A stretch of DNA of 11,599 nt from contig JAATGW010000328.1 of the NCBI GenBank assembly GCA_015654495.1, forward strand, positions 1 through 11,599, given 5' to 3'. The first letter of the stretch is position 1, and the number at the start of each line of letters is the position of its first letter. Under the pieces are notes generated by a model. It searched no databases, was not told the DNA's origin, and saw only the letters and a program-made list of their open reading frames with translations. The stretch comes from Chitinophagales bacterium. Its GTDB lineage: Bacteria > Bacteroidota > Bacteroidia > Chitinophagales > Chitinophagaceae. Made by a program: the position numbers and the translations under genes. Below, piece after piece: positions 6,307-11,599 of the stretch.

Positions 6307-6748
6307 CCCAAGGATTGGTTGCTCAGATCAATATATTACGCCCGCATTTATTGGCTTTAACTTATCTGACCTTGATACAATTGTAGTCCGGCAATATAAA
6401 AAGGGTGACAATTTTCTTACCCTTATCGATACAAGTATATTGACCTTCGACACAAATTATTTAAGATACGCAACTGTGAATGACACAACATTTGTATTGT
6501 TAAATCATATCAGCGGCCAGGAGAAATACATCTTTCCTGATCATGACTGGCAGATTTATATCCCGGCAGGAAATACAACAATTCCAATATCAGATATCAT
6601 AAGCCCTCAGACGGAAACCACGTGTTTTAATTGTAATTGCTGGAATCCTATAAATTCTTTCACACAAAATGCACAGACATTTATTCCTGAATCCAGGAAA
6701 CTTCCAAACATGGGTGGTGAATTTTATATGGCATATATCCATCGTTAG
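6251..6748 (+). CDS. Small lipoprotein with a Cys-rich CFNCNCW motif
   Basis: A 165-residue predicted lipoprotein. The signal MKRFAPIIFLTVVVFTGC ends in lipidated Cys18; Cys24 follows in the mature N-terminus. The body is beta-rich and Thr/Asp-rich, with 'GFNLSDLDTIVVRQY' (35-49) and 'GDNFLTLIDTSILTF' (52-66). Near the end is CFNCNCW (125-131), where three closely spaced Cys residues could bind a metal or, with Cys24, form disulfides. The segment 'NPINSFTQNAQ' follows. Together these resemble uncharacterised Bacteroidetes lipoproteins. Function unknown. The start overlaps the displaced tail of the preceding gene. The downstream gap is 124 bp to the MNT gene, which has its own promoter-like element. 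Confidence 0.75.
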   Translation: MKRFAPIIFLTVVVFTGCDPRIGCSDQYITPAFIGFNLSDLDTIVVRQYKKGDNFLTLIDTSILTFDTNYLRYATVNDTTFVLLNHISGQEKYIFPDHDWQIYIPAGNTTIPISDIISPQTETTCFNCNCWNPINSFTQNAQTFIPESRKLPNMGGEFYMAYIHR

Positions 6749-6860
6749 GTTTTTATTGCAGCCTTTACTCTATTTCAAGGATGAGATTGATACGAATGCA
6801 ACCGGCTTTTAGTTGGTTAAGACTTGCTCCTTGCAAGAGACTACATTGACAACCTTTTAC

Positions 6861-6868
6861 TATATTTG
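6861..6868 (+). promoter_or_regulatory. Bacteroidetes -7 element (TATATTTG) abutting the MNT start codon
   Basis: TATATTTG is an exact match to the Bacteroidetes primary-sigma -7 consensus TANNTTTG and ends four bases before ATG 6873. A TTG at 6846-6848 is only 12 bases upstream, closer than the usual 19-23, and another at 6831-6833 is 27 away, so the -33 element is doubtful. If the -7 box is used, transcription would begin about at the ATG and the mRNA would be leaderless or nearly so. Confidence 0.5.
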
Positions 6869-6872
6869 CGTA

Positions 6873-7166
6873 ATGTCATACACAGACGAAATAAAAGAAA
6901 AGTTGCAAAAAGTTAAACCTGAATTATTCAGAAGATTCAATGTGTCTTCACTGGGATTGTTCGGATCAATTTTGCGCCCGGACTTTTCACCTGAAATTAG
7001 TGATATTGATATTGTAGTTGATTTTTCAAGCCCTATAGGAATAGAATTCGTTGACCTTGCTGAATTTTTAGAAAAGCATATAGATCGTAAAATCGACCTT
7101 GTATCCAGAAGCGGGATAAAGGAAAAGTATTTTAAGGAGATCCAATCTCAGATTTTTTATGTCTAA
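6873..7166 (+). CDS. mntA: MNT-domain nucleotidyltransferase antitoxin (MntA-like)
   Basis: A 97-residue minimal nucleotidyltransferase of the MNT (NTP_transf_2) family. In characterised MntA-HepT pairs the MNT protein silences the HEPN RNase toxin by transferring AMP onto a Tyr of its active-site motif. The polymerase-beta signature is visible: 'LGLFGSILRPDF' with Gly31-Ser32, then SDIDIVVDF with Asp44 and Asp46, and a third acidic residue in RKIDLV (Asp75). The spacing is GS-x11-DxD, one residue longer than the usual x10, through an extra residue in PEIS; this could be tolerated in the loop. ATG 6873 is chosen over TTG 6813 because it follows a -7 box and gives the normal family length. Its stop overlaps the toxin start by 8 bases, implying translational coupling. 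The product appears intact. Confidence 0.88.
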   Translation: MSYTDEIKEKLQKVKPELFRRFNVSSLGLFGSILRPDFSPEISDIDIVVDFSSPIGIEFVDLAEFLEKHIDRKIDLVSRSGIKEKYFKEIQSQIFYV

Positions 7167-7491
7167 AAGGGATACCCGGCTTCTGGTTGCCGACATTATC
7201 GAAAGCGGGGAGAAGATACTCCTGTATACAAATGACTTTACTTTCGAACAATTTACAGTAGACGACAAAACGATTTATGCTGTAATCAGAAATTTTGAGA
7301 TAATTGGTGAAGTTGCAAACAGACTTCCTGATGAATTCGGAGATCAACATCCTGACATTGACTGGCAAAGAATTCGTTGCTTTTGAAATCGAATTGTACA
7401 TGACTATTTCGGAATCGACTATGGAATAGTTTGGAGGATAAGGGAAGAGTTTCTACCAGATATGCTTGCTAAGCTTCATACTCTCTTATAA
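7159..7491 (+). pseudogene. hepT: HEPN toxin (HepT-like, DUF86) interrupted at its active-site Arg
   Basis: Residues 1-75 match the N-terminal two thirds of HepT toxins: 'MSKRDTRLLVADIIESGEKI', then 'AVIRNFEIIGEVANRLPDEF' (41-60) and a HPDIDWQRI strand. HepT proteins are RNases using an RX4-6HXY motif. Here the frame reads RIRCF-TGA (7384-7386) and then NRIVHDYFGIDYGIVWRI to a TAA at 7489-7491, about 110 codons in all and the normal length. The TGA stands exactly where the motif Arg (R-NRIV-H-D-Y) should be. Removing C7375 and adding one A before G7385 would instead give I-V-A-F-R-N, the family consensus, so two compensating indels explain the sequence better than a single nonsense change. 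The truncated product lacks the catalytic His and the AMPylated Tyr. It is either an inactivated toxin or two sequencing errors. Confidence 0.82.
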
Positions 7492-7855
7492 TGCCGTTGC
7501 ACATAAACTGCAAAACCTTGAGGAAATTTGAAAGCCTTGTGGTACAAGCTTCAATGGCCGATGACGAAATGTTGAGGTGATTTCTTGCTTGAGAGTATAA
7601 GGAAAGGAGTATTGAGTTGAAAAATGCATTCGCAGTTATTGACAAGAAAAATTTAAAGGAAAGATTTAATCTCAAATAGTTCCGCAATTTACGCATCATC
7701 AGCTGGATAATATATGTGATGGAATCCTATTCTTTTAACTTCAGATATAAATTATTAAAATTGTGTGCGATCCTTCCTGCTGGTAGGAACAAATGGAGCA
7801 TGAAATATCCGAACAGCGTCAACTCATAAACGTAGACTGCAAAACAAATCCTGCT
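7492..7855. other. Stretch without an intact gene; possible decayed frame at 7491-7679
   Basis: Starting at ATG 7491, which overlaps the HepT stop (TAATG), one frame reads MPLHINCKTLRKFESLVVQA and so on to a TGA at 7578, a second TGA at 7590, then EYKERSIELKNAFAVIDKKN and on to TAG 7677-7679. The amino-acid composition looks protein-like apart from the two TGA codons, so this may be a degraded third gene; I do not recognise the product. An antisense 76-codon frame (7469-7699) looks like a shadow. From 7680 to 7855 I see only AT-rich spacer. TAAAATTG at about 7756-7763 is a poor -7 match. Confidence 0.3.
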
Positions 7856-8383
7856 ATGCTAAAATTAATAACAACAGTACTTCTTTCATCTGTTTTATTA
7901 TGCTCATTCGGCCAGGACAGGAAAATTTCTGTGTTACTGAATGGACAGTTTACAGGTACTATCTATGACAAGACAATGGGTAATAATCCCTGGGCAATGG
8001 GTATAGGAGTACAGGGGTATTTAAATTCCAAATCGAAGTTTAAACCCACAGTCGATATAACCGCAGACATTTATCTTGAAGACGATAAGGTGTTGAGAGA
8101 AAATCCTGACGGCACTTTTCCGGAAGATCTGGGAGGGGTGGTGAATTTATTCGCAGGTGTTTCGTATTCGCCGAAAAATAAGATTTACTTTTCATTTGTT
8201 CTTGGCCCGGGGTTAATGGCTGGCCGGACATGTTTTGGTATTAAGCCTTCATTTGGTTTTTATTTTTCTGAGAGCAAAAGGTGGACCGGAAAAATTTCTT
8301 ATATCAATATTTTTAATAGGGATAAGGAATCGGGGCAGGATTTTATGTCTGTAAGTTTTACAATAGGAGTGAGGTTGTATTGA
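7856..8383 (+). CDS. Secreted beta-rich protein, probable small outer-membrane barrel
   Basis: A 175-residue protein. The signal peptide MLKLITTVLLSSVLLCSFGQ is predicted to be cut before Asp21, giving the Gln-ending site frequent in Bacteroidetes. The mature part is built of alternating amphipathic strands with Gly and aromatic residues: 'ISVLLNGQFTGTIYD', 'WAMGIGVQGYLNSKSKF', 'VVNLFAGVSYSPKNKIYFSF', 'GIKPSFGFYFSES', and a last strand SVSFTIGVRLY ending in Tyr, as outer-membrane beta-barrel proteins do. About eight strands could be fitted. Cys126 is unpaired once the signal is cut. The frame is open upstream to ATG 7793, but the extra 21 residues are hydrophilic and would precede the signal, so ATG 7856 is preferred. 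Specific function unknown. Confidence 0.72.
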   Translation: MLKLITTVLLSSVLLCSFGQDRKISVLLNGQFTGTIYDKTMGNNPWAMGIGVQGYLNSKSKFKPTVDITADIYLEDDKVLRENPDGTFPEDLGGVVNLFAGVSYSPKNKIYFSFVLGPGLMAGRTCFGIKPSFGFYFSESKRWTGKISYINIFNRDKESGQDFMSVSFTIGVRLY

Positions 8384-8742
8384 AGGGTTCTTAAACAAAC
8401 GCCGGTTTATAGAAACAATATTAACTCTGAAGAAGTATTCCGGTTCGGACATACTTCAATCTTCTGTACATATACAAGCCGGTAACGGTAATTAAATACA
8501 AGGATTCATTTATTCTCCAGACAATTGTTTATTAACAGGCCCTGGTTACTCTGATATTCAAAAAATAATGAGAGGTGCCTGCAGCATCAAAGAAGACGCT
8601 TGTAGCATAGAGTTTGCTTTCTACAAAAAAACAGATACGGGTGAAGCAATAAATCTTAACGGCCAAAAATAATAGCAACAATATTAACTTTACCCGCAAA
8701 AATTCTTAAAAGCCGGATTTCATAAAAGATAATTGCAAAAAA
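8384..8742. other. 359-bp spacer between outer-membrane and VOC genes
   Basis: No gene on either strand. It contains the hairpin at 8432-8457, two copies of AACAATATTAACT (8414-8426 and 8677-8689; AT-rich and possibly chance), and a -7-like TAACTTTA at 8685-8692, about 50 bp before the VOC start codon, without a matching -33 element. Confidence 0.4.
8432..8457 (+). terminator. Strong hairpin 48 bp after the outer-membrane gene
   Basis: GAAGTAT-TCCG (8432-8442), loop GTT, CGGA-c-ATACTTC (8446-8457): eleven base pairs with one bulged C. Its place just downstream of an isolated gene fits transcript termination or 3'-end protection. No clear T-tract follows (AATCTTCTG), so the terminator label is tentative. 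Confidence 0.4.
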
Positions 8743-9270
8743 ATGAAAAAGAAAATATTAATGACCTTAGCTCTTGTCGCAACATTTGGACTTGGCTTCG
8801 CTTTCAGGTCGCTCACTGGAAAAATTGCAGGTGAACAGCTACCTCTCAAAAGAGTAACCGGTATCGGCGGTATTTTTTTCAAATGCAAGGATCCTGGCAA
8901 AATGAGAGATTGGTACCAGAGTCACCTTGGGTTAAATACGAACAAGTATGGAACTGTTTTTGAATGGAGACAGGGTGAAGATTCTGCAAAGAAGGGATTC
9001 ACCCAGTGGAGCCCATTTTCTGAAAAAACGAAATACTTTGAACCTTCAACAAAGGAATTTATGATCAACTACCGGGTAGCGAATCTGGAAGCGCTTGTTG
9101 ACCAGCTTAGAAAAGAAGGCGTAACAATAGCGGATAAAATTGAAGCAGTCGAATACGGAAAATTTGTTCATATCATCGATATTGAAGGCAACAAAGTTGA
9201 GTTATGGGAACCCGATGATATAGAATTTGAAAAACTTGGTGAACAAATTGGTAGTAAGACTACAAAATAA
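8743..9270 (+). CDS. Exported VOC-domain (glyoxalase-like) protein
   Basis: A 175-residue protein made of an N-terminal signal or anchor (KKK followed by hydrophobic residues 5-21) and a single VOC module (about 37-157). The module begins 'RVTGIGGIFFKCKDPGKMRD' with the beta-strand and helix start typical of the family, continues with WYQSHLGL, TQWSPF and 'EFMINYRVANLEALVDQL' (105-122), and ends with 'FVHIIDIEGNKVELWEP' (141-157). Glu153 sits at the usual C-terminal metal-ligand position and His143 is nearby. Cytoplasmic relatives start at the equivalent of residue 37; this one carries an added export segment ('FAFRSLTG'), so it probably acts in the periplasm or is membrane-anchored. Substrate unknown. 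It may be transcribed with the DoxX-like gene 84 bp downstream. Confidence 0.85.
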   Translation: MKKKILMTLALVATFGLGFAFRSLTGKIAGEQLPLKRVTGIGGIFFKCKDPGKMRDWYQSHLGLNTNKYGTVFEWRQGEDSAKKGFTQWSPFSEKTKYFEPSTKEFMINYRVANLEALVDQLRKEGVTIADKIEAVEYGKFVHIIDIEGNKVELWEPDDIEFEKLGEQIGSKTTK

Positions 9271-9354
9271 CTCTGGATATATAATGACGGTTGCTGAATG
9301 TAATAACACAAAAATCAGGATTGACCGATATTGTGGCAGCAGAAAAATCAGCGA

Positions 9355-9729
9355 ATGAATACAGCATTATGGGTGATACAAGGCCTTCTCGCCGCGGTGT
9401 TTCTGATGACAGGATATGGAAAGCTTAGCAGTAGCAAAAAGGAACATATAGACAATGGTCATTTGAAACCCGGCGACCCGGTAGCACCTATCCGGATACT
9501 TGGTATTCTTGAGTTGTTTGGCTGCCTGGGTATCATACTGCCATGGCTAACCGGCATAGCTCCTGTACTCACGCCTGTTACTGCTGTTTGCTTTTGTGTG
9601 GTCATGACAGGCGCTCTGGTGGTACACGCCAGAAAAAAGGAATATAAGTTTTTACCCATGCCGGTTATTGTTATCGCGCTTGCCGCCATGGTAGCCTACT
9701 TCAGGTTTTCATCCGGCAAACCTCAATAA
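9355..9729 (+). CDS. DoxX-like small membrane protein
   Basis: A 124-residue protein with four hydrophobic helices (about 4-21, 47-65, 71-92 and 101-117). The features that suggest the DoxX-like family are the first helix ending in 'LMTGYGKLSSSKKEHI' (the F..AG..KL pattern), the second helix containing ILGILELFGCLGIILPWLTG, and the basic 'HARKKEYKFLPMP' loop before the last helix. DoxX-like proteins are small quinone- or redox-associated membrane proteins of varied, mostly unproven roles. ATG 9355 is preferred to TTG 9331 because the helix begins at once. The next gene starts 8 bp after its stop, so they are probably co-transcribed. Confidence 0.8.
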   Translation: MNTALWVIQGLLAAVFLMTGYGKLSSSKKEHIDNGHLKPGDPVAPIRILGILELFGCLGIILPWLTGIAPVLTPVTAVCFCVVMTGALVVHARKKEYKFLPMPVIVIALAAMVAYFRFSSGKPQ

Positions 9730-9737
9730 CTCGTTGA

Positions 9738-10172
9738 ATGTTTTATAACAGACAATTGAAAAACACTAAGAGAATATTTGTTTATTGCTTAGTCAGCGTT
9801 TGCCTGTTAGCCTGCACACAATCAAAAGATTCCCGACTGCAACTGGAGCTTACTACAAATGAAGTCGACACCATTCAGAATATAAAGGAAGTTTTTATTA
9901 CTAACCGACCCGAGCTACTGTCAGAGCAATCCCGTTTATTATTCTGGAGCAAGTGGGGATTAAAAAAGTTTCACTATGAAAATCCTGAGTCTGTAACTCT
10001 GAATACATTTATGCTCGATTCATTGCAAAAAGGATCTTATACAATATTCATTACTCTGGAAAAAAACGGTTATGGTTACAGCGGCAGACTGGATTCTGTC
10101 GACATAAAGGAAGGCGATAATTTTTTAAAGCGGCAAATTGATCTTGTTCCGGTCAGAAAATATATTGAATGA
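9738..10172 (+). CDS. Lipoprotein of unknown function, downstream of DoxX-like gene
   Basis: A 144-residue predicted lipoprotein. The N-terminus (MFYNRQLKNTKR) is basic and fairly long, followed by the hydrophobic IFVYCLVSVCLLAC with lipidated Cys26 in an LLAC lipobox. The mature protein is beta-rich. The last third, 'LQKGSYTIFITLEKNGYGYS' (about 105-124) followed by DSVDIKEGDN, reads like one Ig-like or transthyretin-like beta sandwich (G.Y.I.IT...GY), as in carboxypeptidase-regulatory-like domains; this is inference. 'RLLFWSKWGLKKFHYENP' (about 66-83) is unusual in its aromatic content. No named family. It is 8 bp behind the DoxX-like gene and 145 bp ahead of the channel gene. Confidence 0.72.
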   Translation: MFYNRQLKNTKRIFVYCLVSVCLLACTQSKDSRLQLELTTNEVDTIQNIKEVFITNRPELLSEQSRLLFWSKWGLKKFHYENPESVTLNTFMLDSLQKGSYTIFITLEKNGYGYSGRLDSVDIKEGDNFLKRQIDLVPVRKYIE

Positions 10173-10317
10173 CATTGTATACCGGATAGCCTGGAAGTGT
10201 TTCTGGAATTTGTTCATTTATCCTGGCCGCGGTTTTTTTTCAGGATTCACGGGATTATACAATTCTGTATTCCCTGTTTTCCATTATTTTTAGCTTTCAT
10301 CTTTAATATAAATTCTG
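10173..10317. other. Spacer before the TMEM175-like gene
   Basis: The palindrome CCGCGG is followed by a run of eight T (about 10228-10241), which could be a weak terminator for the lipoprotein gene, although the stem is short. TAGCTTTC at 10291-10298 matches five of six fixed -7 positions and lies 19 bp before the start codon, but no -33 TTG is at the right distance. Confidence 0.3.
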
Positions 10318-10911
10318 ATGCCTGTAATCTATCAATTCGATAAGAAACGTTTTGAAACTTTTATAGATGCCATCATTGCTATCTTGCTGACTATCCTGGT
10401 ACTTGAAATAAAAATACCGGAAGATAAAATCGAGGGAGTCTCCACCTACCATCAGGTCAGGTCGCTTATACCCTATACGGTATCTTATTTTGCCTCTTTT
10501 ATGCTGATACTCGGCTTCTGGATAGATTACCACTTGCTTTTTTTAAACATCACGAATATCACAAAGAGGTTTATCATTCTGAATATGTTGTTTATTCTTT
10601 CGATTTCATTTGCGCCTTTCGTAACAGCATTTGCCGGGAAACATTACCGCGATCCATTTGCAGTAGCGTTGCTTAGTGTAGGATATAGCATCATGAATTT
10701 ATTTTTCATGTTTATATTTTTATACGCAAAATCGAAAAACCTCACAGACCCGGATTTCTGGAAAAAGAACAAGGGAACTGCTATATTTTCGGCCCTGGGA
10801 ATTGTCGCGATAATCGCCGCAATTCCGCTGGCTTATGTAGATACTTATATTTCTTTTACTATTTTCCTCGTCATTTTCGGGTGGCACCTGATTAAAAAGA
10901 AATGGTATTAA
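10318..10911 (+). CDS. TMEM175-like (DUF1211) putative potassium channel
   Basis: A 197-residue integral membrane protein. Bacterial TMEM175 homologues are six-helix subunits that form tetrameric K+-permeable channels; the first helix lines the pore. The signature lies at the start of helix 1: 'RFETFIDAIIAILLTILVLE' (11-30), matching R-x3-F-S-D-G/A-x2-AI...T-LLVLEI, except that the usual Ser of the FSD motif is Ile (Phe15-Ile16-Asp17). Further helices are at about 50-68 (IPYTVSYFASFMLILGFWID), 84-105 (FIILNMLFILSISFAPFV), 114-137, 153-172 and 175-193. The WIDYH stretch at the end of helix 2 (68-72) fits the family's conserved W..H region. Length is normal for bacterial members. ATG 10318 begins close to the motif, as expected. 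The gene is convergent with the regulator to its right. Confidence 0.85.
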   Translation: MPVIYQFDKKRFETFIDAIIAILLTILVLEIKIPEDKIEGVSTYHQVRSLIPYTVSYFASFMLILGFWIDYHLLFLNITNITKRFIILNMLFILSISFAPFVTAFAGKHYRDPFAVALLSVGYSIMNLFFMFIFLYAKSKNLTDPDFWKKNKGTAIFSALGIVAIIAAIPLAYVDTYISFTIFLVIFGWHLIKKKWY

Positions 10912-10989
10912 TCATACCGGAATAGTGTAGACCGAAGACCATCCAAACTTCAAAAGTCCCTGGACGTTCATGCATTAAGGCCTGTTTCA
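10912..10989. other. Convergent spacer between channel and regulator genes
   Basis: Only 78 bp between two stop codons on opposite strands. I see no strong hairpin with a T-run on either strand, apart from the short palindrome AGGCCT, so termination for both genes is unexplained. Confidence 0.3.
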
Positions 10990-11599
10990 CTAAACCATTG
11001 CCTCCTTATTGTATTTTTTTCTGTATTCCAGCGGTGACATGCCGGTGATTTTTCTGAACACTTCGCGAAAGGCCTTTACATCCGAATAACCAACATCATA
11101 CATTACTTCATTAATTGTTTTACGGCTGCTTTCAACTGCTTTTTTTGCAGCTTCTATTTTCACTCTTTGTGAATACTCTAACGGCGTATTGCCGGTTGCT
11201 TTTATAAATCGCCTGTCAAAGTTTCGTCTGCCTACTGCAAATTTGGATGACAAATGCTCTATTGAGATTTTTTCGTGCAGTTTAGTTTCAATATAGGTCT
11301 GGGCTTTTTTCACTACTTCATCTTCGTGCTTCCTCTGTCCACTAAAGATTATAAATGAAGACTGACTGTTTCTGTCAATTTCGATTTGAAATACCTTGGA
11401 GCAGAATATGGCTGTTCTTCTGTCAAAATATTTCTCAACAAGATAGAGTATCAGGTTAAGAAATGAGTAGGCGCCACCATTGGTATATATTCCATTTTCG
11501 TCCGTTATTAATTTATCTGTTTGCAGATTTATTTTGGGAAACATGGTTCTGAAATTTTCTGCAGCAGCCCAGTGTGTAGAGCAGGTTTTCCCATCCAGC
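10990..11599 (-). CDS. GlxA-type AraC-family transcriptional regulator (5' end outside window)
   Basis: The C-terminal 202 residues are visible; the frame runs off the right edge, so the gene is partial. Visible residues 1-90 match the end of a DJ-1/PfpI-like (class I glutamine amidotransferase-like) sensing domain: LDGKTCSTHW, 'FPKINLQTDKLITDENGIYT' and 'GAYSFLNLILYLVEKYF'. From about 96 to 194 there is an AraC-type DNA-binding domain with two helix-turn-helix units: 'KISIEHLSSKFAVGRRNFDR' and the diagnostic second unit 'INEVMYDVGYSDVKAFREVF' followed by KITGMSPLEYRKKY. Such regulators bind promoter DNA and respond to an unknown ligand through the first domain. An internal ATG at 11544 would delete part of that domain and is unlikely to be the start. 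Its target may be the adjacent genes or the divergent gene beyond the window; neither is proven. Confidence 0.9.
   Translation of the reverse strand, partial: LDGKTCSTHWAAAENFRTMFPKINLQTDKLITDENGIYTNGGAYSFLNLILYLVEKYFDRRTAIFCSKVFQIEIDRNSQSSFIIFSGQRKHEDEVVKKAQTYIETKLHEKISIEHLSSKFAVGRRNFDRRFIKATGNTPLEYSQRVKIEAAKKAVESSRKTINEVMYDVGYSDVKAFREVFRKITGMSPLEYRKKYNKEAMV

Noticed and set aside
7384..7592. Idea that TGA is reassigned to an amino acid in this genome
   Set aside because: Other supported genes (ending at 3081, 8383, 10172) use TGA as their natural stop.
7469..7699. 76-codon open frame on - behind HepT
   Set aside because: No recognisable family, and the + strand offers a more natural decayed frame.
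8414..8689. Direct repeat AACAATATTAACT at 8414-8426 and 8677-8689
   Set aside because: A 13-bp AT-rich match is expected by chance in a window of this length.
3642..10185. CCGGTATACAAT (3642-3653) and its reverse complement (10174-10185), both just after stop codons
   Set aside because: A 12-bp match pair is expected several times by chance; no wider similarity around them.

Overview
The window looks like chromosome from a member of the Bacteroidetes (Bacteroidota), possibly a Chitinophaga/Sphingobacterium-like relative. The coding sequence is AT-rich. Several short lipoproteins have Leu/Phe-rich signal peptides ending in a lipobox Cys. Secreted proteins have cleavage sites ending in Gln (TAQ-S, FGQ-D). 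One gene has a Bacteroidetes-type -7 element (TANNTTTG), Shine-Dalgarno signals are weak, and intergenic spacers are long. The left end carries the small palindromes (GTGCCgtaGGCAC-type) often seen between genes in this phylum. The taxon is inferred from style, not from a marker gene.

Layout: 1-697 holds no convincing gene but has an array of short perfect hairpins inside an inverted-repeat block (about 9-229). Next come a VOC/bleomycin-resistance-like protein (701-1093), a foldable 77-nt intergenic element (1110-1186) and an uncharacterised protein with a C-terminal Cys/His cluster (1236-1787). From 1957 to 6748 lie seven small envelope proteins of unknown function, all on + and nearly all separated by spacers: lipoproteins at 1957, 4506 and 6251, membrane proteins at 2629, 3889 and 5271, and a secreted helical protein at 3074. 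The 5271 gene appears to be frameshifted near its 3' end.

At 6873-7491 there is an MNT-HEPN (MntA-HepT type) toxin-antitoxin pair with an overlapping junction. The nucleotidyltransferase antitoxin looks complete. The HEPN toxin frame is broken by a TGA at the Arg of its RX4HXY active-site motif, while the rest of the motif and the C-terminus remain readable downstream. A further stop-containing frame (7491-7679) may be more decay debris.

The right part has a small secreted beta-rich, outer-membrane-like protein (7856-8383) followed by a strong hairpin, an exported VOC-domain protein (8743-9270), a DoxX-like membrane protein (9355-9729), a lipoprotein 8 bp behind it (9738-10172), a TMEM175-like channel (10318-10911), and on the minus strand the C-terminal part of a GlxA-type AraC regulator (10990-11599, 5' end outside the window). 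The VOC, DoxX and lipoprotein genes may share a transcript. The convergent regulator is a possible but unproven controller of nearby genes.

I see no CRISPR array, rRNA, convincing tRNA, insertion-sequence transposase or phage gene. The most notable observations are the broken HepT, the hairpin array, the likely frameshift at about 6048 and the Cys/His protein. I did not find clear evidence of a wholly new multi-gene system.
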